This document shows positions 24,943-37,400 of a stretch of DNA of 64,000 bases, in pieces. Location: contig CM042091.1 in the NCBI GenBank assembly GCA_023512835.1, positions 40,376,107 to 40,440,106 on the forward strand. Direction: 5' to 3'. Under the pieces are notes generated by a model, which ran no database searches, was not told where the DNA came from, and saw only the letters and a program-made list of their open reading frames with translations. A program made the translations under genes and the position numbers. This stretch comes from Taxillus chinensis. Lineage: Eukaryota; Streptophyta; Magnoliopsida; Santalales; Loranthaceae. How positions within the stretch are numbered: position 1 is the stretch's first letter; every line of letters begins with the position of its first letter.

Positions 24943-27389
24943 AAGGATCTTGGAGGCAGCAACGCATGCTAGGGAGGCTAAAACGCAGACAGAGGCTAGA
25001 ACGGATTTAGGACTTCAAGAGAAGCAACATTGGAGGTTGGTGTAATGTGTTCTTGGCAGGACAAGAGAAGGGCTGGAGCTTCTATTTTTATCTCTCTATT
25101 CTATTCTATCTCTCTACTGGTACATTTGTTATGCCTTATTCTAAATTTTCTGGGTTTGTAAACATGATTATGGGGTAAAACCTTATTTCTAGGAGAGTAA
25201 TGTAGCCCCCAAGGTCTTGTAATATTCTAGATTACGGAATTTTGCTTACTGTTATATGAAATTCAGGGTTTTTAATTAATTCATTAATGTTTAATGCAAA
25301 GTTTGATGTATGCATGGTTAAACTATCTCAGCCCTTGTCTAGGGTGGAATTTGATGAACTAGATTTGATATTACATGATGGATCAAGTTTGTATTTGTTG
25401 AATTGTTGTTTTCCTTTGAAAACTTTTATTCTCATGGACCAAATGGTTTAAAAGACTTAAACTTTCCTTTTCATGGACCAAGTGTTAGGGCAGTGGGTGA
25501 TGACCATTATAAACTTGGAATTAATTAAATATTTTTAAGCAAGTGTTAAAACTAGAATATTGCAAGGTTGTGGGTGGTGAAATTGTGAACTAGAATCACT
25601 TAAACTAGCGGAAAACCTCCATTGAAGTGTCGGTTAAACCCAATCATTTCCCTAGATTTTGCTGAATTTACAAGTTCTATAGTTATACTTAAATTACAAG
25701 TGTAATCAATTGTCTAGACATAAGCTTAAGCTTGGTGCTAGGTGCTTGCTGCCTAACAGCAAGGCTACCTCCCTGTGGGTTCGACAACCGGAGTCTTAAT
25801 ACTCCATTTTAATACTTGACCAGTGCACTTGCTACAAAGCTTATCAAACCAATTTAGTTAGGTCAATAACATATGTGAGGTGGTAAAACCAACCATGTAA
25901 ATAATCTATAAGAGGTGGTAAAACCATGTAAATAATATATATAAGATGGTAAAACCAACCATGAATATAGTATATATGAGGTGGTAAAACCAACCATATA
26001 GATCTACATAATAAATAATAAGTAACTTCAAAATTTCAAAATCTTGAGTATTACCTTTCGTAGAACTTCGACACTTGGTAAATACCAAAAACAAAAGAGG
26101 GTTTGAGTAAAGTATTTGAGGTGTTAAGTGGGCTTAAGGTAGTGTTTTTAGAGGGAAATTTTGTGGTATAGCTTGAGGGACTTGTGCAATAAGGGGGGAG
26201 GCAAAACACTCCGTATATAAGGCAAGGGTGGTGGTAGGTGGTAGATGTGGTAGGTGAAACTTTTGTCCTTAATACCTTATTTTCTTCCATAATTTTCTCA
26301 TTTTCAAATCATTTGATTCTTATCCCATTATTATCTACCACGTGGCCCCCCTTGTTTCCCCCATTTTTGAATTTTTTGGATTTGTTTGACTTTGAAGGTT
26401 CTTTTGGTCACAAAAGTCACATGAGTGCATGACCTACTATTTCGACTATAACTTTCTAGATTCTTAATGAAATTCAATATGACCACTTGGGATGGATTCC
26501 TAACTTAATTATCTACATTTTGAGGCTAATTCAAAGTCCATTGGAATTGTATATCAAACGTTATTGGGTTTTGAAGTGAGACTGAAAATTCTAGACGTGT
26601 TACTAGACCCTTGTGTACTATTTAAATTGTTTCTTCTAATGGGCTTATCCAATGAGGATGTAATTTTAACCAAAGATATACAACTAAATTTGGAGCATGT
26701 TGTACAAATATAAGGTCGTTTGGAGCTACATAAACAAAGTTATAAATTTTTAAAGGTGACTTCCAGAACTACGCTAATCTATCCTTTCTAAGCATAACTA
26801 TTGGTCATGGAGTATTAATGAACATTTTTGTATTTTACAACTCTTAATAAATTTTAATGTGATAAATTCAAAATTGTATTCTATTTGATTTAGATTCAAC
26901 ATGTTAACCAAGAAATTATTTATTTAATATAATTAAACAAACGATTGGAATAATTATATAGTTAGTAAAATAACATAACACCTCATTAGAAAACTTAATA
27001 ACATACTTATTTTCTTAAACTGTAATTTATTTATGAAAAATAAATCTTATGCAATATTTAATTAACATTAATATAATTATCATACACACTATCAAATAAT
27101 ATTTTCTAAATATATGATCAAAATAGTTTAATTACAAACATAAAATAACATAATAAATATTTATTATTTTATTAAAAAAAACTCGGATCTTACACAAGGA
27201 CATGATATATACACCTAATCCGGACCAACATGAGTGTTGTCAAGCACTTGGTAAATAACCAAATCCTCATACGTAGTAAGGATCATTCGTGTAAACTAAA
27301 CACTTAAAGTTATGGACTAAAGAATCCACGTCTTACACTCAAATGGACTAAGTTTAAAAGATGCGAAATAAGAATCCTAGTTTACATCT

Positions 27390-27890
27390 CGCACGGAGTA
27401 AGAGAGAACTTTTCAGGATAAAGAACTAAGTTTTCCACTCATGCGGACTAAGGACAAAAAAAAATACGGACTAAGAAATCCGAGTCTTTCATTCAAGCGG
27501 AGTAAGGAAGAACTTGTACGGAATAAAGACCCAAGTCTTTTGTTCATACGGAGTAAGGAAAATTGAAGTGGAGTAAGGAATCCGACCTTTACTCAAGCGA
27601 AGTAAGGATGTGCTAATACGGAGTAAGCCATCCAGACCTTTTACTCAAACGGAGTAAGGATATGTTAATACGGAGTAAGTCATCTGGACGTTTTACTCAA
27701 GCGGAGTAAGGAACTCAAGCAAAGTAAGGAAGCACTGATACGGTGTAATCCCTCTGAACCTTTTGTTCATACGTTGTAAGGAAGCGCTAACACGGAATAA
27801 GGATTCAAGTATCAAATTGATACGGAGTAAGCAACCACTGACACGAAGTAAGGATCCGAGCTTTACTAACACGGAGTAAGGAAACTTACG
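27390..27890 (+). repeat. Dispersed GGAGTAAGGA array in LTR (copy A)
   Basis: About a dozen (C)GGAGTAAGGA-like words, several degenerate (CGAAGTAAGGA, GGAATAAAGA), occupy the same part of the LTR as in copy B. Their survival in two diverged copies shows the array was present in the ancestor. Confidence 0.85.
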
Positions 27891-28503
27891 ACGGACTAAG
27901 AAGATGCTACTCCTACTTATCCACTTCGCATTCAAGTCATTAGCTCATTGTGTCCCGATGTAAGAAAAACTTGTTGAAGACCTAAAACATCTTACACGTG
28001 GAACACACCGAGATGTGGACAAAGTTTTTAATGCAATTAGGATCACGCGAAGAAATTTAATATGTTCACAGTCCCAAGATTTTGAGCACCACATCTGCAG
28101 CAATTAAAGCAGAGGTATTTTCCAAAAAGAACTTCAATGCTACACGGTGCTAAAAAAATCTTGTTCCAAGAATGTTTCCCAGGGATGTCTATATGTATTA
28201 AGCTTTGTATATTTTCACAAATGCGTGTATATGTACAAGAGCTCTTAGAGATTAATTTGGCTGGTATGTGTTATTGTAAAACAGAGTGCTAGAGAGTTAC
28301 AGTTGATCCAAAAGCTTGTCATCAGCTTTAATATGCTATTATTTTGTTGTAATTATCTTTTGATAATAAAACAAAATACTTTCACTATACGGTTATCTTC
28401 CGCACTGATTTTATCTTTTAAACAAAATAAGTGTTGTGCCAAAGGAGAAGAAGATTTTCGATAAAAGCCTATTCACCCCCCTCTAGGCTCCCAGTGACCA
28501 ACA

Positions 28504-29400
28504 ACACAGTACAGGTTCTCACGTTAACACTACAAGTTACATGCTCTTAAAAACAACCAAGAAAAGAGGCAAAAATTTGAATTCAAAAGGAGTATTAACC
28601 TTGTCCTAAGAAACTTCCAATATAGGCAAGGCGCAAGTGCAGACAAATCAATAACACAAGATAACGTTTGACAAGCCCAAAAATAAGAATCAGGAAATAA
28701 AACGTGAACCCTTTTTTTTGATAAACCATTAAAACAAAATCTTAGACAAACTCCAAATGAAAACAACATCATACAGATGAAATAAACCAGCACTAACCAT
28801 AAACAGATCGTGAGCAACAAAACACATAAAAAATGCAAGCAATCAACATCACAATAGGCAACACGGCGAAGAAATAGGTGTCTTGAACTCCACCTCTCTT
28901 CAATCGACTACACAGGAATGACTTCCCCTCGTCGAAGATCACCTTCTCCTATACCCTTCTAGTAGATAAATAGATATGATTAATAGTTGAGAGTTTCTCC
29001 AGTTTACACCATCACAACCGGGAGAAAGGACCAGTGTTCGCGGTGGGGAGGGTGATGCGGAGGAGTGATCAATTAGTTGGTTGTAGACACCGGTCAAGGG
29101 AAACAGAGATCGCGGATAGGAGGAGAAAGGAGAAATTAGTGGCTATCCTCCCCTCTCTATCCCAGTTTTAGACGGCCTACTAGATTCTTTATATGGAGTC
29201 GTGGGAGTTAAAGATGGAGGAAGAGTTTGATGGTCGGCCGGTTTACGGCTAAGGCGATGATAACCGATTAGCAGGGGCTCATAAACCCCCTCTAGAATAG
29301 GTTCGAGCCACTTTATACCCTTTCTTGTTAAACCCAGTAGCCCATGCCTACATTACAGTCCTAATAAAGTCCTCTCCAATTAAACAATCAACATTATTTC
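28504..29400. other. Unassigned sequence
   Basis: There is no recognisable coding region, terminus or repeat. A G/A-rich stretch (29030-29130) and a tttatatgg word (29190) could belong to the promoter or leader of an older LTR, but I cannot support a specific call. Confidence 0.3.
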
Positions 29401-29444
29401 TCAAATGCTCAAAAAGAAACAAGGTCATGGATATCCAAGGCAGA

Positions 29445-29534
29445 CTTGATGAAAACCTATAAGGGTATCAAGGGTAAAATACCAAGCCAGCTACAAGGTA
29501 GAAGGAACAACAATAAGAAATAAACCCGAAAGGG
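29445..29534 (+). ncRNA. Conserved hairpin element in Tat-like 3' region (remnant)
   Basis: Outer arms CTTGAT (29445-29450) and ATCAAG (29467-29472) enclose CCT-ATAA-GGG. A second, inner-only copy, CCC-GAAA-GGG, lies at 29525-29534. It matches the Z2 hairpins at 59983 and 60060 with compensating changes in the outer stem. It is read as RNA structure inside the element transcript, not as a separate gene. Confidence 0.5.
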
Positions 29535-30534
29535 CACTAAGAGTAAAATTCAAAGCCAAGAAAATAAGATCAAGCATTCAAGGCCTAAGATCAGTCAACA
29601 TCTTCTCCAATTAAGTCATTGAGCATTAAAACTTCAGCAATTAGATATCCCCTCAGATCAAGCCTCTACGCATCAAGTTCAAGATTTGTAAATATTTTCT
29701 ACAACTGAGCCTTTGAGCAATAAGGTCCAAAAATCCAACATTCTCTGAGTTTTGAAGCATCAAGAGTCCAACACTTTCAAGCAAGCAACCAGAATCTCCA
29801 ATCAAGTCCTTAAGCCTCAAGATTCAAGCAATCAGGCATTCTCTCCAACCTAGCCTCTGAGTATTTAGCTCCAAACTATCAGATAAAATTTTCCATTTTC
29901 ACATAAGTTAGCTCAACCCATTGATATTTCATCATGAAAAAATAGCAAACCCTCAAATCCATGCAAGGCCAAGCAAAAGGCTACACCTAGTTAGTTCAAA
30001 AACTTTGGGAGGCTTCCCCCTTAAAAGCTTTTACCTCTCTCAAGTGAGAAAATAAGTGGTGATTCTACATTGCATAATCATGTTTCAAAAATCATTTTCA
30101 ACAAATTTTATTTTTAAAATTTAATAGCTTTGTGTGTGTTAAAAAAAACAAAAAAAATTACTTATGCCCCAGCTGAGTTTCCTAGGGTGTCACTTAGCAA
30201 GAATACTCCGACCAAGCAAGAAAGGGTTCCTGACAGAATAAACCTGCTCCCCAACCAAAGCCAAAGCCACCATCTTGAAGTACAATGACCTCCTAGCAAG
30301 GTTCAATTGATTCAGAAAAGCTCTCTTGGGCCTTCCAAGAGAGCAAGCAAGCAAGCCTCCCTAGCAGCTGGTGCACCCTCAACTAACAGTTTTTCAGATG
30401 AAATCTGAATCCCATTCCCCAGCAAGTCCAGTTGAAATTAGAAAATTTCTTAAGAAATCATTGGTTCCTTGTCATGCCCTAGATGCCATTTCAGTCCCTT
30501 TCGACCCTAGAGGTCATCCCCTGTACATATCCGT

Positions 30535-31025
30535 TTTCTTTTTATCCTTTCAGGAAGTCCGCAGGCAGTTTCCCTGCACCTATCCCATCTTTCTTTTTCA
30601 GGAAGTCCACCGATAGGTCCCTGGTACCTATCTTCAGTCTTTAAATTTACTTTTGGGAAGTCCACAGGCAGTTCCCCTACACATATCCCACCTTTCTTTT
30701 TCATTTTTTTAGAAAGTCCACCGACAGTTCCTCAGTATCTATCCTTAGTTTTTACATTTACTTTTGGGAAGTCCGCAGGCAGTTCCCCTGCACCTATCCC
30801 ACCTTTTCTATTTTATCTTTTCAGGAAGTCCACCAGCAGTTTCCCAGTACCTATCCTCAGTTGTTAAATTTAATTTTGGGAAGTCCACAGGAAGTTCCCC
30901 CACACCTATCCCACATTTTCCTTTCAATTTCAAGGAAGTCCGCAGGTGGTTCCCCTACACTTATCCTTCTCATTTTCTCCATTTGGGTAATCCGTAGGCA
31001 GTTCTCCTACACTTATCCCACCTTT
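30535..31025 (+). repeat. Tandem repeats ggaagtcc-gcaggcagttccc
   Basis: Eight or so units contain GGAAGTCCRCAGGCAGTTCC and CCTATCCCACC, spaced about 55-115 bp. Each unit can fold GGGAA (before gtcc) with TTCCC around a 12-nt loop. Open frames across this stretch follow from the repeat and are not genes. Confidence 0.8.
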
Positions 31026-31267
31026 ACTTTTCAATTTTTGTCGGCCCTAGATGCCTTTTCAATTCATGTTAGCCATAAATACCTTTTAAACTTCTGAAAG
31101 ATTTTTGCCCTTTCCAATTCTTATTGGACCTAGATGTTTCTCCAATTTTCATTGGCCTTAAAAGCCTCCTTTCCAACAATAACATTCTACTTGCTTCCAC
31201 ATTAGGTAAGTCAGGTAAATGCTCCAACCCATACATCCAAATTCATTCCATTCTTATCTTTGCACAA

Positions 31268-31302
31268 TGTTTGTATACAAACAATGTACAAAGAGAGGTA
31301 GC
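31268..31302 (+). other. Palindrome and polypurine tract before LTR
   Basis: TGTTTGTATACAAACA (31268-31283) is followed by an AAAGAGAGGTAGC purine-rich tract ending at the LTR start, 31303. The same pair occurs at 62403-62438. Confidence 0.7.
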
Positions 31303-31845
31303 TGTTGGATCCTATTTTGTCCGGGTTGGACATACATATTTATTTTTCACTTTAAACTTCGTTCTTATATGTTAATCACTTTGTACAAATAAATAAAGAG
31401 ACGTGATCACCGATCTGAGAGGGGGATTTCAATGACTTCTTTAAAAAGGCTTTCAAATGCCAAAGAGCCAGTTCCAGGCGAAAGAAAATCAAATTTGAAG
31501 ATCAACGTCTTCGACCGTGCTCAATTCTGAGGTCAAACAAGGGATTTATATTCAGAACTGTATTTGGACCATTAATGGTGGTCAACTAGGGGCCAGTATT
31601 CAAAGCGACACTCTTTCGCCAAGCTCAGAGATCTCAGAATACTAGGGGCCAGTATTCAAAGGGATTTATTTTTCTTAATCCTCTCATTATTTTGAGTATT
31701 TTGACGTGTATATTGCATATATTTGCTCACAGAGCTTTTTAAAAAAAATACTTTTTCGGTAATAAAATAGTTTAAGGACGCACAGTACAGTTTCGGCACA
31801 AAAATAAACTCATCTTCAAGAAAAAAGAATATGGGGTTGCTCGTT
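31303..31845 (+). repeat. 3' LTR, 5' part, of the Tat-like remnant
   Basis: It starts TGTTGGATCCTATTTTGTCC, like the Z LTRs, for about 30 bp and then diverges. No end is visible before the next LTR-like sequence at 31846. A direct repeat, aggggccagtattcaaag, occurs at about 31589 and 31644. Confidence 0.6.
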
Positions 31846-33149
31846 GTGACGTCCCAAGTCTAAAAATTATTTTTTCACATTTTATTAAAACCCGAGCTGT
31901 TTTGCCGATCCCAAAAATCCAAAGCATCAGTTAAATTTACCAAATTAATCAATAAACATTTTATTTTTCTTTCTTCCTGCCTCCTCTTATCCATGTGTCA
32001 GTATGTCATAGATTAATAAATAAAACAAAATCAAAATAAAACAAAACAAAAACCAAATAAAAAATAAAACACAACAAAAAATCACGACCACTCGAATTCA
32101 CTTTCACCTTATCTCTTCCACCTACATCGATTGTCTTCTTCCCCTTCTCTCTCCCCCCATCTGTGTCTTCTTCCTCAATGCCAACCCACGCTCGGACCAC
32201 CACCAAGTCCGGCTAGCCTCCTCCACACCAACCCATACTGGAGGACCATCCAGCTCATCCCTCGCCTCTCTCCCGCGCATCCTAAACCAAACCATGGCTC
32301 AAACCCCGGTTGCCTTCCCTCTCTCAAACCAAACCCGTCCACCCAAACCCAAGTTCCACCATGCCCCATCGCCTTCTTGCCTCCTCGCTGCCCTCCATCA
32401 AGCAAAAACCCTAAGTCATATCTCCTATTTAAACCCCCAAGTCCTTCAATTAAAGAGGGGCTCTTACAATCTACAAAAACTCTCAAAGCTTCACCTCACC
32501 TTCTCCTTCATACCAAGACAGAGCCCCCTGCTGGCCGGGAATCGCGCCGCCGGCCACCGTCACCTCAAAGTAATTAGCCGCCGCTGACCACCTCCACTTC
32601 AAAACAAACCCCTCGCCGAGCGATCCCATAGAGCCGCTGCTACCACACCTCCATGATTCAAGCCACCAATGGCGATGCAACTATAGTCCCTCACCCAGGA
32701 CATAACGTCTCTGCCTCCCAACGACGACGCCTTCTATCACGCCTCTCTTCACTACCGCTGCTGCCGACCACGTGACACTTACCACCTTGTGCTTCTCAAC
32801 TCCACCGTTCAAGAGCTGTTCGAGGAAGCCAATTTTATTGTTCGCCGACTGTCGAAGGAGGCTAGAAGAAGACAACTTGACTCTCGGACTGGAAGAAAGG
32901 AGCAGCAGTTGAGGGAGCTGTTTGATCAGTTGGTTGTTTGTCCTCTTTATGTTGTGTTTCGATAATTTCTTAATGGATGTCATCACTGCTTGTTGATCGC
33001 CTCACTGACCTCTGATGACTGATGTAGTGATTTTGTTTTTCATGACTATATTCTCTTATATGCCTGTTGTTTTCACATCTAAGGTTTGTTCATATCTATT
33101 TATGGTTTGTCAAAACAAAAAAAAAATCCTTGAGTTCACGTTCCATGTC
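31846..33149. repeat. LTR-like sequence hosting the copia element
   Basis: TGTGACGTCCCAAG at 31846 resembles the TGTRAYRYCC start of chromovirus LTRs. A C-rich stretch of short open frames (32100-32700) looks like an LTR leader rather than a gene. The sequence continues after the copia element at 39946. I could not find its far end, so this is a tentative call. Confidence 0.4.
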
Positions 33150-33154
33150 CTGAC

Positions 33155-33407
33155 TGTCGGGAAATAAACCCACCGAATAGAGCCAATAGCAAATAAAAGA
33201 AATTGAGAAAATAAAAGCGATAAAAATTTACGTGGAAATCCCTAAGGGAAAAAACCACGAGCAAGAAGAGAGAATTCACTATAGGAGACAATTACAAAGG
33301 ATTGTAATGTTTTGGGATACTTTGGAGGTGAGGAGGAGGCTTTCTTTTATAGCCTCTCTCCCACACAAAACTTCTCCCACTTTTCCATTTGGGACAAAGA
33401 CACAACA
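33155..33407 (-). repeat. 3' LTR of the copia element
   Basis: This 253-bp LTR (plus strand TGTCGGG...GACACAACA) is preceded in element orientation by an AAGTGGGAGAA polypurine tract (33408-33418). A TATA box reads CTATAAAAG in reverse at 33344-33352. Confidence 0.93.
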
Positions 33408-33483
33408 TTCTCCCACTTGGAGATTTGATTGAGCAACAAACAATCTCCACACTACTCTCTCTATCGTGCCACTACCATGTTGT

Positions 33484-35150
33484 CTACGTCTCTACCAGGC
33501 CATACAAGGATCTGCTCCAGCTGAACTTGTCAGTGTTGATTGCCTTTGTTAGCGTATCTGCAAGGTTTTCTTTTGTGTGAATTTTCTGTAGATCCACACT
33601 TCCGTCTTCCACCATTTCACGAACAAAATGATATTGAATTCCTATGTGCTTTGTCCTGGAGTGAAAAGCCAGACTCCTTGCAATATATATAGCACTCTGA
33701 CTATCACAAAGCAAGAGAATATTCTCTTGTTTATGTCCAAGGTCTCCTATGAATCTTTTTATCCAAATTGCTTCTTTGCTAGCATGTGTAGCTGTTATAT
33801 ACTCAGCTTCTGTTATGGATAATGCCACAACCGCCTGCAGTTTAGACACCCAACTCACAGCTCCTCTCGCAATTGTAAACACATAGCCTGTAGTGGATTT
33901 CCTTTTGTCAAGATCACCTGCAAAATCTGCATCAACATATCCTCTGACAGTAAGTTCAGATCCTTCATAACATAGAGCAACATTTGAGGTTCCTTTGACA
34001 TATCTTAGGATCCTCTTCACAGCATTCCAATGCTCTCGACCAGGGTTTGCCATGTACCGACTTACCACTCCCACTACATGTGCAATGTCTGGTCTCATAC
34101 AAATCATGGCAAACATCAAACTCCCCACTACTGATGCATATGATACTCGAGACATCTTCATCCTCTCTGCTTCATTGCTAGGACACATATTTGAGGATAA
34201 CTTGAAATTAATAGGAAGCAGGGTAGCAATTGGCTTACAATTTTGCATATTGAAGCGGCACAAGATTTTCTTCAGGTAACTCTTCTAAGATAGCCAAATC
34301 TTCCTTTTATTTCTATCTCGATGAATTTGCATCCCTAGAACCTTGTTTGCAGGTCTCAAGTCCTTCATTTCAAATTCCCTAGCCAACTGAGCCTTTAATT
34401 CTTCAACACAATCTTTGTTGGGGCCTGATACCAACATATCATCAACATACAACAGTAATATGACGAAGTCATCGACACCAAACCTCTTGTAATATGCACA
34501 AGGGTCTGAACTAAGTCTGCTGTATCCAAGGCTCAATATAGAGGAGTCAAATCTCTTCTACCAACATCTCGGCGCCTGTTTTAAACCGTATAGAGATTTA
34601 TTTTGCAAACCAAGTTCTTTTTCTCTGGTTCTTCAAAACCTTCTTGTCGGAGCATATAGATCTCTTCTTTCAGATCTCCATGAAGAAATGCAGTTTTTAT
34701 ATCTAACTGTTCCAGATGTAAATCAAAGGTAGCACATAATGCCAGAACTATCTGAATTATTGTAAGACGAACCACAGGTGAAAAGATTTCAGTAAAATCA
34801 ATACCTTCTTTTTGAGCATACCCTTTTATCACCAATCTTGCACGATACCGCTCAACCTGATCATCACTGTTTCGTTTGACCTTATAAACCCATTTGTTTC
34901 CAATGGGTTTCTTTCCGTGCGGTAAAGATACAAGTTCCCATGTCTTATTCTTATGAAGAGCTTCAATTTCTTCCTGCATTGCTGTCATCCAAAATGATGC
35001 TTCTGAGCTATCTTCTGCTTCTTTGAATATTGATGGCTCCCCATCTTCTGTTAAAAGACAGTATACAATATTACCCTCCATAATATAATCAGACAGCCAG
35101 GCTGGTGTAGTTCTTTCACGAGCTGACCGTCGAACTTCTGTAATTACAGA
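33484..35150 (-). pseudogene. Copia reverse transcriptase and RNase H
   Basis: Read right to left, RT opens near 35000 with MQEEIEALHKNKTWELV, then NKWVYKVKRNSD, TAFLHGDLKEEIYM and the catalytic LLYVDDMLVSG (about 34440). RNase H follows, with GYVDADFAGDLDKRKSTTGY, STTEAEY-like ITEAEY and LCDSQSAI, and the end at 33484. Breaks: a one-base frameshift near 34600 and a TAG at 34285-34283 where WLSQKS would be expected. YVDDMLVSG and EFEMKDL are typical of the Tork clade. Confidence 0.92.
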
Positions 35151-36660
35151 CTCAACTGGTTCGTGATCCTCGTGTTCTAATATTACTCCGAAAGATTCCT
35201 TTTGTTCACACTTTTCTTCTTCCTGATTTATTGTAGTATCTGAAATTTCTACTAATATGCTACTTACATCTTCATTTTGCAACTTATCTTCTGCAAATAT
35301 GACATCCCTATTGATGACGACTTTGTGGGAAGTGGGATCCCACAGTCGAAACCCCTTGACTCCATCAGCATAACCCAAGAATCTGCATTTTCTGGATTTT
35401 GGATCCAATTTCGAAACTTCTTGGGTATGATACATCACGAACACAAGACTCCCAAATGTGTGTAGGCGTGAATAATCAACTGGGTTACCAGTCCACATCT
35501 CCATTGGTGTCTTCAGATCAATCGATCTAGTGGGTGATCGATTAATCACATAACAAGCGGTGTTCACTGCTTCTGCCCAAAATGACTTTGGCATGCTTGC
35601 AGTTCGTAGCGTGGCTCTTGTTCTTTCGAGTAGAGTTTTATTCATCCGCTCTGCTACTCCATTCTATTGAGGAGTGTATGCCACCGTGAGTTGTCTCTTA
35701 ATGCCTTCTTGCATACAAAAATCAATGAAGTCATCACCTGTATATTCTCTGTCATTGTCCGTCCTAATGCACTTGATCTTCTTCTCCGTTTCTTTCTCAA
35801 TTTGCGCTTTGAATTTCTTGAAAACTGAAAATAAATCTGATTTCTTTCTGATAGGATACACCAAACATCTTCTGGAATAATCATCAATGAAAGATACAAA
35901 GTATCTTGCTCCTCCCATAGACATTACAGGTGTTTGCCAAACATCAGAGTGAACTAACTTCGGAATGTTTTTGCTTCTGGAATCAGATGTAGTGAACTTC
36001 AATCTATGCTGCTTGCTTGTCACACAATGCTCACAAAAAGGTAACAAAACCTTTGTGAGACCCTAGAGTAGTTTCCGTTCAGCGAGAACCTTCAACCCTT
36101 GTTCAGACATGTGACCCAACTTTCGATGCCAGATCTTCGTCATATCTTCTGCAAAACTAGGTGATGCAACAGATGTTTCTGCTTCTAGACAAGTCTCTCC
36201 CATAAGTCGGTATAAGTTTGCAGCAACCCTTTCAGCTTTCATCACAACTAGCGCACCTTTGACGATCCTCATCATTCTATTTTGGATACGAGTATTGCAT
36301 CCAATTTCATCAAATTGTCCCAAAGATAATAGATTTTTCTTCAAGCCCTTCACATGTTGCACATTTTGAATAGTGCATACCATTCCATCGTACATCTTCA
36401 TCTTGATGTTGCCAATTCCAGCAATCTCCAAGGCATGATCATTTCCCATGTACACATATCCTGTAGAGATAGTTTCATACGTGTGAAACCAATCTCTACG
36501 AGAGGTTATATGCCATGTTACTCTCGAATCCATGATCCAAGCACTAGTGAGCTCCGATCTATCCTTGAGAACCGTTGCTGCTTCGCTATAAAGAATATCA
36601 ACTTCGGCAACACACCCACGAGATGTTCCTGCTTTTTCTCCATCATTCTTGAGTCGACAC
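35151..36660 (-). pseudogene. Copia protease and integrase
   Basis: The protease site reads WIMDSRVTWHIT near 36525; the family has DSG, so the catalytic glycine is replaced by Arg. A GAG-pre-integrase segment (IWHRKLGHMSEQGL), the zinc-binding LLPFCEHCV and the integrase core follow: DDE residues in LVHSDVWQTP, IRTDNDREY and NGVAERMNKT. Stops at 36063-36061 and at about 35648 (TPQ-stop-NGVAER, normally Gln). The final part, 35150-35550, is the integrase C-terminal region. Confidence 0.9.
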
Positions 36661-37400
36661 TCATTTTTGAAGTGCCCCTGCTTGCCACAATTGTAACACT
36701 TGAAATTCTTATTACTCTTGGATTTTGACCTCCCTTGTTGATGACTCCCACTGGAATCACGCTCCATTGACCTTCCTCGCGTGATAAACAAAGCTTCTAC
36801 TTGTTGTGAGCTTGTTTGTCTATCTTCCCTGCTTTTCCATCTACTTTCTTCTTCAAGAACTAAAGTAGCAACATCATCAAAAACCAAGACATCTGTGAGG
36901 ATATTATTGGTTAGGTTGATGATTAGTTGGTCATATGAATCAAGTAGACTTTGGAGTAGAATTTCAGCCCGTTCATGTGGTGAAACAATATGTCCCAACG
37001 TTGCAAGTTGAGAACATAATGACGTCATAGCATGCAAATGCTCTGTGACCGATGTAGATTCAGCCATCCGTAATGTGTACAACTTTCACTTCAAGAAAAT
37101 TTTGTTGTGAAGTGACTTGGCTTCATATAGTTTGATGAGGTGATCCCAAACTTCTTTTGCAATTTCTTTCTCTTCTACGCCCGATAAAATATCATCGGAT
37201 AAACCCAGATGCAAATTTGAAAGGGCTAGTACATCCATTCTTTTCCACTTTTCGTTATCCGTAATCTCCGCTGACCGTGTACCAATGGCCTCCAAGCAAT
37301 TATCTTTTATCAATATTGCTCTCATCTTCAATTTCCATATCAAAAATTTTGTACCGTCAAATTTACCAATATCAACCTTTGCTGACATTGCTCCTATCAC
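36661..37400 (-). pseudogene. Copia gag
   Basis: The start ATG is at 37400 (MIGAMSAKVDIGKFDGTKF). A TGA in 37085-37083 interrupts between KIFLK and KLYTLRM, where Arg (CGA) is plausible. The gag core (ESTSVTEHLHAMTSLCSQLA) is UBN2-like, and a single zinc knuckle, CYNCGKQGHFKNEC, lies at 36660-36701. It packages element RNA in the particle. It is in the same frame as protease apart from the stop. Confidence 0.9.

Larger units (their letters stand above)
24087..25865 (+). mobile_element. Solo LTR T (Tat/Athila-type gypsy)
   Basis: This 1.78-kb insert lies in LTR W. It begins (G)TGCATTTATGCCG and ends near TTAGTTAGGTC(A), and ataac occurs on both sides (24082-24086 and 25866-25870) with one base of ambiguity. 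Its end region (ccctgtgggttcgacaac, then cagtgcacttgct) is typical of the U5 end of Athila/Tat LTRs. A TATA box, TATAAAAAG, is at 24934. No coding sequence is present. Confidence 0.7.
24045..26005. repeat. gaggtggtaaaaccaacc tandem repeat in LTR W, split by LTR T
   Basis: Units of about 30-35 bp containing GAGGTGGTAAAACCAACC occur on both sides of LTR T (24045-24080 and 25870-26005), five to six copies in all. LTR T therefore landed inside a small tandem array. Confidence 0.75.
22968..27194 (-). mobile_element. Solo LTR W (Tekay-like), reverse orientation
   Basis: The plus strand starts TGTAACGCCCCCAAATTTGG and ends CGGATCTTACA, flanked by a perfect duplication caagg (22963-22967 and 27195-27199). 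In reverse it follows the layout of the X and Y LTRs: it starts TGTAAGATCCGAG, ends GGGGGCGTTACA, and has a conserved cttactgggct-type block near 23300. No coding region or primer site was found. Without its own insert it is about 2.4 kb. Confidence 0.82.
1..28503 (+). mobile_element. Non-autonomous LTR element, copy A (5' end outside window, split by nested insertions)
   Basis: The element's own sequence is 1-2390, 21180-22967 and 27200-28503; the rest is nested. Its 5' LTR lies before the window. Positions 340-2390 and 21180-22829 align by eye with 6600-10347 (copy B), which shows one family. A purine-rich tract (about 22819-22829) precedes a 3' LTR that begins TGTTGG and ends CCAACA. No protease, RT, RNase H or integrase motif appears in either copy, so it probably depended on another element for replication (inference). 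The purine tract and TGTTGG start resemble copia elements, but the lineage is not settled. Confidence 0.7.
22830..28503 (+). repeat. 3' LTR of copy A, interrupted by solo LTR W
   Basis: It begins TGTTGGATCAAACC, is interrupted at 22968-27194, resumes at 27200 and ends CAGTGACCAACA, so the ends are inverted repeats TGTTGG/CCAACA. Without the insert it is about 1.44 kb. An AATAAAAC poly(A)-signal-like element lies near 28368. The next bases, acacagtacagg, are flanking DNA; no matching duplication can be checked because the 5' end is outside the window. Confidence 0.82.
29401..31302 (+). mobile_element. Decayed Tat/Ogre-like element, 3' untranslated end
   Basis: It shares with element Z2 the order hairpin motif (29445-29472, half-copy at 29525), tandem repeats (30535-31025), a tttgtatacaaa palindrome (31268-31283), a purine tract and an LTR starting TGTTGGA. 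The wider sequence is diverged, so this is a related family rather than a copy of Z2. No coding part was found. Confidence 0.7.

Noticed and set aside
30371..31097. Overlapping open frames at 30371-31097
   Set aside because: They track the ggaagtccgcaggcagttccc repeats, and the repeated peptide differs by frame.
32131..32587. Overlapping plus-strand open frames of about 100-150 codons
   Set aside because: C-rich low-complexity products in two frames at once, in an LTR-leader-like stretch, with no family pattern.
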